From NCBI RefSeq assembly GCF_000004075.3, contig NC_026659.2:3162001-3226000 (forward strand): 64,000 nt of DNA, written 5' to 3'. Shown piece by piece: positions 58,599 through 64,000 of this stretch. Position 1 is the first letter of the stretch. The number at the start of each line of letters is the position of its first letter. The notes under the pieces are model-generated. The model ran no database searches. It was not told the DNA's origin and was given only the letters and a program-made list of their open reading frames with translations. This stretch comes from Cucumis sativus. Lineage: Eukaryota; Streptophyta; Magnoliopsida; Cucurbitales; Cucurbitaceae. A program made the position numbers and the translations under genes.

Positions 58599-61500
58599 AT
58601 GGCAATATTTTTTATGAAGTACTTTTTGGTGATGATTTTGATGTTGAAGCTTGTGGTTGTGTCTTCTCATGACTATGGTGATGCTTTGACAAAAAGTATA
58701 TTGTTTTTTGAAGGTCAGAGGTCCGGAAAATTGCCTCCTAACCAACGAGTCACTTGGAGGAAGGATTCGGCTCTTCGTGATGGCCTTGAGTTTGGTGTAA
58801 GATCATATTCTTTTCTTTCTTTCTGTTGAGGTTATGATACAATTCTTCATACTCTTATTCTTTAGATACTTCAATTTCACATATGACTGTGAGGAAAAAA
58901 ATGTTATTTTTGACCAAAAACAATGACGGTTTTAAGATGGGTACTGTTATATAGGTTGATTTGGTGGGTGGCTACTATGACGCCGGTGACAACGTGAAGT
59001 TCAGTTTTCCAATGGCGTTCACCACCACCATGCTTTCATGGAGTGTGCTGGAGTTCGGCAAAGACATGGGTTCCGACCTTCCCTACGCCATGGACTCCAT
59101 CCGATGGGCCACTGATTACTTACTCAAAGCCACCTCTGTCCCTGGCTTTGTTTTTGCTCAGGTTGGCGACCCCTACGCCGATCATTTCTGCTGGGAACGA
59201 CCCGAAGACATGGATACGCCGAGGACTCCTTATGCTGTCAGCAAGCAGTTTCCCGGCTCTGAAGTCTCCGCCGAGATCGCTGCTGCGCTAGCTGCTTCCT
59301 CCATGGTGTTTAAGCCTCTTGATGGAGGTTACTCTGCTAGGCTTCTTAAAAGGGCTAGAATGGTGAGAGACTTTGTTTTAATTTATGATAGAAGTAAAGT
59401 TTTAGTGATAGATTGAGTCAGTTTATAAACAACCTATTCAAATGGAGTGAGATATATACATATATTTGAAATATATTTCAATGCATCTCAAGTTGTATAT
59501 ATATATATATATATTTGTGCTATCTTATAACCTAAGCTCTCGTTATCAAGTTGGGTTATTATTTGAACTTTAACATTGCACTATACAATTTTTTGGACAC
59601 TTCAATTAGGGATCTTAGTTAATGAACAAAGTTTATGTATGTTTATTGATTTAGGTTTATTAATTTTTTTTTTTGGGTTAGGTTTTTGAGTTTGCAGATA
59701 CTTATCGAGGGTCTTACAATGACAGTCTTGGACGATGGGTTTGTCCATTTTATTGTAGCTATAGTGGCTATGAGGTATGTATTATCTAATATTAAAAAAA
59801 ATAACGACTCGTTTGGCAAAAAAAATTCTATTTTATGTTTTCAAATGCATTCAGTCGTTCAACAAATATATGTTTAGCATATACTTCGAATTATGTCTTT
59901 TGAAAATCGTTTTCAGATTTTGTGATCTATCATGTTCAAATCTTAAAAATTAAGATTTTTTTCATGTTTTTGTTGTGCATACATTTTCATCGAACCACTT
60001 GTTTTCAAATTCTCACTAACAAATGAATCCTAAATAATCTGGTTGGATATAGGACGAATTAATATGGGGAGCTGCTTGGTTATACAAGGCAACAAAGACG
60101 GCATTTTATTGGAACTATATCACTAAAAACATCAACACAATAAAGAACAACAACAACAATCCTGCAGTTGATTACAATAATGTAATTAACTCTAAAACTG
60201 ATAATGTCTTTCAACATTATTCTAGTGGTAACTTTGCTGAGTTTGGATGGGATACCAAATATGCGGGAATTAATGTACTCATTTCCAAGGTATGTATATA
60301 TGTATATATATAATTATAGCAGAATAAATATAATGTATTATTATTAACCAAATTATTTATTATTACAGTTTGTGTTAAGTACTGGAAATGGTTCTTCTTC
60401 ATCCAATATGTTTATTAATTATGCTGATAAGTTCGTATGTTCAGTTCTTCCTGAATCCCCTTCTCTGTTAGTTTCTTACTCACGAGGTAACTAAATTCTC
60501 TTTCTAATCATATATACATGTATGTGTGGTTATAAGTTATAAATCAAAGGGTTATACAAAACAAATCTGGAGGTGAATATCTAGTTTGAACTAAAATGGG
60601 TTATTAATATGAATGAATATAGGTGGGCTTCTGTTCAAGTCTGGAGGAAGTAACATACAGCATTCAACAGCCTTATCATTTCTTCTTATTGTATATTCAA
60701 ATTACTTGAATCAATATAAACACATTCTTCATTGTGGAAATGTTGTAGCCTCTCCATCTCGTCTTCTACAACTTGCCAAGACCCAGGTAATTAATTAAAC
60801 AAACTCCAATTTTAGTCCTTAAATAACTTTTTTACGTTTTAAGTAATGATCTCTTTCCCATGCACCCAAGTAATTACTTATCTCTAAATTAAAACAAACA
60901 AACAAACAAACCTAATTCTTAATTTCGCATTTAAAAAATCTTTGATTTGTTTTTCCTTTAACAAAATAATCATAACACCAATTAGATCTTTATAGTCATA
61001 TTTAGATATAAATTTTAATTTTATAGAAGTGTTTTTAAATATAATAAAATATATAGTAAAATTTTGACTATCTTTATCGATCAATATTAATGATAAATAT
61101 TGATATACATACACTCATATAATTTGTACGATAGAATTTGAAATCCGGTTAAATATTATTTGGAGTAGTTTTACATTTTATAATAATCTTCAAATTTTAT
61201 GTCTTGGGTCAGATAATAATTTGAATGTATTATGAATAAGATACAAAAGAAAACTAAAAGCTTATTGAACATATATATTATATTAGACCTTATCTTAAAA
61301 TCTACCCCTATTGAATCTAAAGTTCAAAAGACTTACTAGATATTTCTAATTTGATTGTTTTTTCTTAGACATAAAGTTGAAAATAGAGTTTAACCAAAGT
61401 TTGTAATGCTTATTAATTAAGAAATTCTTATATTTTACTAGTTGAGATATTAGAATGCTAAAATGTGTCAATATTTTCATACGTACACTTAGTTGAGAGA

Positions 61501-62026
61501 TATTAATATGCTACTCTATTATCGATCGACCACTAATGTTTCTTTGTTAAAAAAATTATTATAATAATCTTCTAAATTATATTAGATATTGTGAAACGTA
61601 TGATAGTATGAAATACAATTTTTTTTTCCAAACACATGAAAAACTTGTATTTAACCTAACAACGAAGGTGACGTGGATGCATTTCTGGATGATACGTAGG
61701 TGGATTACATATTAGGAAGCAACCCATTGGGGATGTCCTATATGGTGGGTTATGGCAAAAACTTCCCACAAAGGATTCACCATCGTGGCTCATCATTGCC
61801 ATCCATGGCCAACTATCCACAGGCCATTGGATGTGCAAAAGGGAAACAGTATTTTCAAAGCAACAATCCAAACCCTAATTTGCTAATTGGAGCTGTTGTT
61901 GGAGGACCTGATTTCAATGATTCTTATGCAGATTCCAGACCTGATTTTGTTTATTCTGAACCAACTACTTATATTAATGCTCCTCTTGTTGGTCTCTTGG
62001 CTTACTTCAAATCCCATCCTAATTAA
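58599..62026 (+). CDS. Endo-beta-1,4-glucanase, glycoside hydrolase family 9 (secreted, class B type)
   Basis: Seven exons, 58599-58796, 58955-59362, 59682-59774, 60053-60289, 60369-60486, 60623-60786 and 61700-62026, join in phase to 514 residues. Residues 1-23 are a signal peptide ([15 protein letters not shown]). The GH9 domain then runs to the C-terminus without a carbohydrate-binding module. Key motifs: [32 protein letters not shown] with the nucleophile-side Asp pair, [20 protein letters not shown] with the conserved His, and [21 protein letters not shown] with the catalytic Glu. The enzyme cuts internal beta-1,4-glucan links in amorphous cellulose or xyloglucan-bound glucan in the wall, in growth, abscission or ripening. 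An Asn-rich insertion ([14 protein letters not shown]) in exon 4 is unusual but in frame. No break was seen. Confidence 0.94.
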
Positions 62027-62099
62027 TTCATAGAAACATTATTTGGCGTAATTGTTATCAATTACATTGGTGGTATGTATATATATATACACAAAGGAA

Positions 62100-64000
62100 T
62101 ATTATATGAATCTATATGTATTATATTTCTTAGGTAAGATAAATGAGTTGTTCCTCTCATTGTGATCAATAGGTTTTGAGAAAAAATAAACACCATTTTG
62201 AGTGAGAATGAGTTGCTCTTTTAAGTTAATTGGTTTTAAAATAGATATAACTTTATATTTACGATGATAAAAGTGATTTTGACCCAAAACATATATATTT
62301 TTTTAAAGTTAAAGATACATAAGTAAACTTTAGAAACAACTAAGAAAGTTGCTGAGCTTATGTTCTAGTCAATAAGGATTGTGATTGATGATAAGATTGA
62401 TTGAGGGTTCAAGACATAGTCGTCCTATATGGGCCATCATAACTTGGAAAAGGTAATTAATTAACTATATGTTATTAAAATGTGACCAACAATTTGTCTA
62501 AGAGATTATTCAATAAAGTAGAAAATTGAATTTCACAAAAGTCTACTTCATGTGGGTCCAAACTATTGATATGTAATGAATCCAACCACAAACATTGAAC
62601 ATGTGAAAGAGTGAGAGAAATTTTGCTTGGAAAGTTCAATAAGAAATTTGGTATGATAATCTTTAATGGACTTTAATGTTACTAGTAAGGTGTACATGAT
62701 GACATGCACATATAGAGAATTAAAGCATAACTTAAATATTTGAAGGATAATGTTTATATATTGGAGATAACATGCACATATATACAAATCCAATCTCACA
62801 ATTTAAAATGATTTTTGTCCTACTTTTTAAATTTTAAAGATTTTTGTTGTCTTTGTTTACACAATCATTAGCTAAATTTAATAAAATTAGTATGAGAAAG
62901 AGTGCAAAAGGCACAATATTAAGTTCCTAGTTTAGTAATTAATCCATTATGAAGTATTTTACATAAAGTTTGCTGACAAAATTTGGTGATTAGAATTTTT
63001 TAAAAATTAAATATCAATTTTATTTCGTTATATTTTAGTCACGTCCTTCCAAATATTTATCAATTCTGATTCATGTTATTTGGCTTAAGAATGCAAATTG
63101 TTTATATTTAATAAGATTTAAGAAAGTGATTATACGTTCTAAAGGACTATAAAATGAGTTTATAACTTCGGTTTCAAGTTAATTATATATCCCAATTTAA
63201 AGCATTTTAACTTGATATAGTAACTTAGTTGTATATTCACACACACGCACACACGTACGCGCACATGCACACACACTCTTTGACTGAGACCAAAACACAG
63301 AAGGCATCACCATAAGTCTAAGGAATTAGGTTCTAACACTCTTTAATGGAGCTTTAGCTTTAGCTTTAGTAGTCGTGACAAAGAAACCACTGGTTTCGTT
63401 TGTAAATATTGAAAAGTCCAACAATGCAAATTATCCGATAAACAGCTAGGGTCTCATTGAACCCAAATATATGTTGGGATAATCGTATTCTAGTCTGGAG
63501 CAATAAACCTATTCGAAGTGAATCATTTCGTAATGAAGTAGTCCATGCATGTATGAACAAGGGTTAAATTTGACTTTTCCACCTACCTACTCTAGGTTGG
63601 GGGTAGGCCACCGAGAAAAAAATTATAAACTATTTCATATTCATCATCTTTCTATCATCGTTACAACGTTTTCTATTTCTTACCTAGATTAAAAATAGTT
63701 TCCATGCACTTCAAACATACATCTTATTATAAACTACTAATCGTTAAAACTAGCTCATTAACTAAAACAACCAACTTTAACTCGAAAAGAAGCTAGAAAG
63801 TTAACTCGATTTTAGAATAAGGTAGGTGGAATTAATATTGTGATCATCAGTGGAATAATAATATTGGAAAGAAGTGATTCAAAATTGGCGGTGAAGAACG
63901 GCATCATTTCTACACCAAAGATGTGTATAGCAAACGCATTAGACTAAATATTAATATTGTTGGTTGTGATTGAAAATTTACTTTAATTAATTTGGTTTTG
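62100..64000. other. AT-rich 3' flank, nothing recognised
   Basis: No gene supported. It holds a CA/CG-rich microsatellite (63238-63276) and three tandem GCTTTA units near 63352-63370. Confidence 0.5.
63238..63276. repeat. Imperfect (CA)n microsatellite
   Basis: CACACACACGCACACACGTA followed by CGCGCACATGCACACACAC; interrupted by CG and TA steps. Confidence 0.85.

Noticed and set aside
43514-62026. A cell-wall gene cluster (pectinesterase, beta-galactosidase fossil, endoglucanase)
   Set aside because: The genes are separated by unrelated genes and long spacers, lie on both strands, and the GH35 piece is a fossil; chance proximity is the simpler reading.
62400-62430. B-box-like GAGGGTTCAAGAC in the 3' flank of the endoglucanase
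   Set aside because: No A box and no repeat ends were found.

Overview
This looks like a plant nuclear window from a eudicot, probably a cucurbit. Evidence for a plant: intron-bearing genes with GT-AG junctions, very AT-rich intergenic DNA (many T/A runs and TA microsatellites), and plant-only families (AP2/ERF factors, oleosin, GPI-type phytocyanin, pectin methylesterase with inhibitor pro-domain, GH9 cellulase). The cucurbit guess rests on overall similarity of the proteins and of a small TIR element family to what I remember, and is the weakest part of this statement.

Layout. 0.4-2.2 kb: an F-box gene and a broken tandem copy, both on the minus strand. 3.7-7.9 kb: a six-exon WD40 gene of the WRAP73/WDR8 type. 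9.0-15.0 kb: two intronless group IX ERF genes in tandem on the minus strand, 4.8 kb apart. 19.3-19.7 kb: a short oleosin gene with a seed-type promoter. 20.2-21.0 kb: a minus-strand polycistronic C/D snoRNA gene (promoter with site II, telo-box and TATA). 22.0-25.1 kb: a phytocyanin/ENODL gene and a three-exon pterin-carbinolamine-dehydratase-like (RAF2-like) gene. 26.1-29.5 kb: an uncharacterised plant gene with a His run. 30.3-32.6 kb: a Myb/SANT-like (LIMYB-like) gene with a leader intron. 35.0-35.4 kb: a second snoRNA gene; 37.1-37.4 kb: its decayed duplicate. 37.6-41.1 kb: a long-terminal-inverted-repeat element that carries exon-like host sequence. 43.5-45.3 kb: pectinesterase. 50.35 kb: a beta-galactosidase exon fossil. 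51.1-54.6 kb: mannose-6-phosphate isomerase. 58.6-62.0 kb: GH9 endoglucanase. The rest is AT-rich intergenic DNA with small TIR elements, a tRNA-like SINE head and simple repeats.

The genes do not form a pathway. Pectinesterase, endoglucanase and the GH35 fossil all concern the cell wall, but they lie 5-20 kb apart among unrelated genes and I read this as chance. The most interesting unannotated content is the family of snoRNA genes on the minus strand: two loci share a guide box matching the same site of 25S rRNA, and one locus carries a second snoRNA with a 13-nt match to another 25S site, while a third locus keeps a worn promoter and a worn copy of that second snoRNA. All exon joins below were checked for reading-frame phase by hand; no database search was possible.
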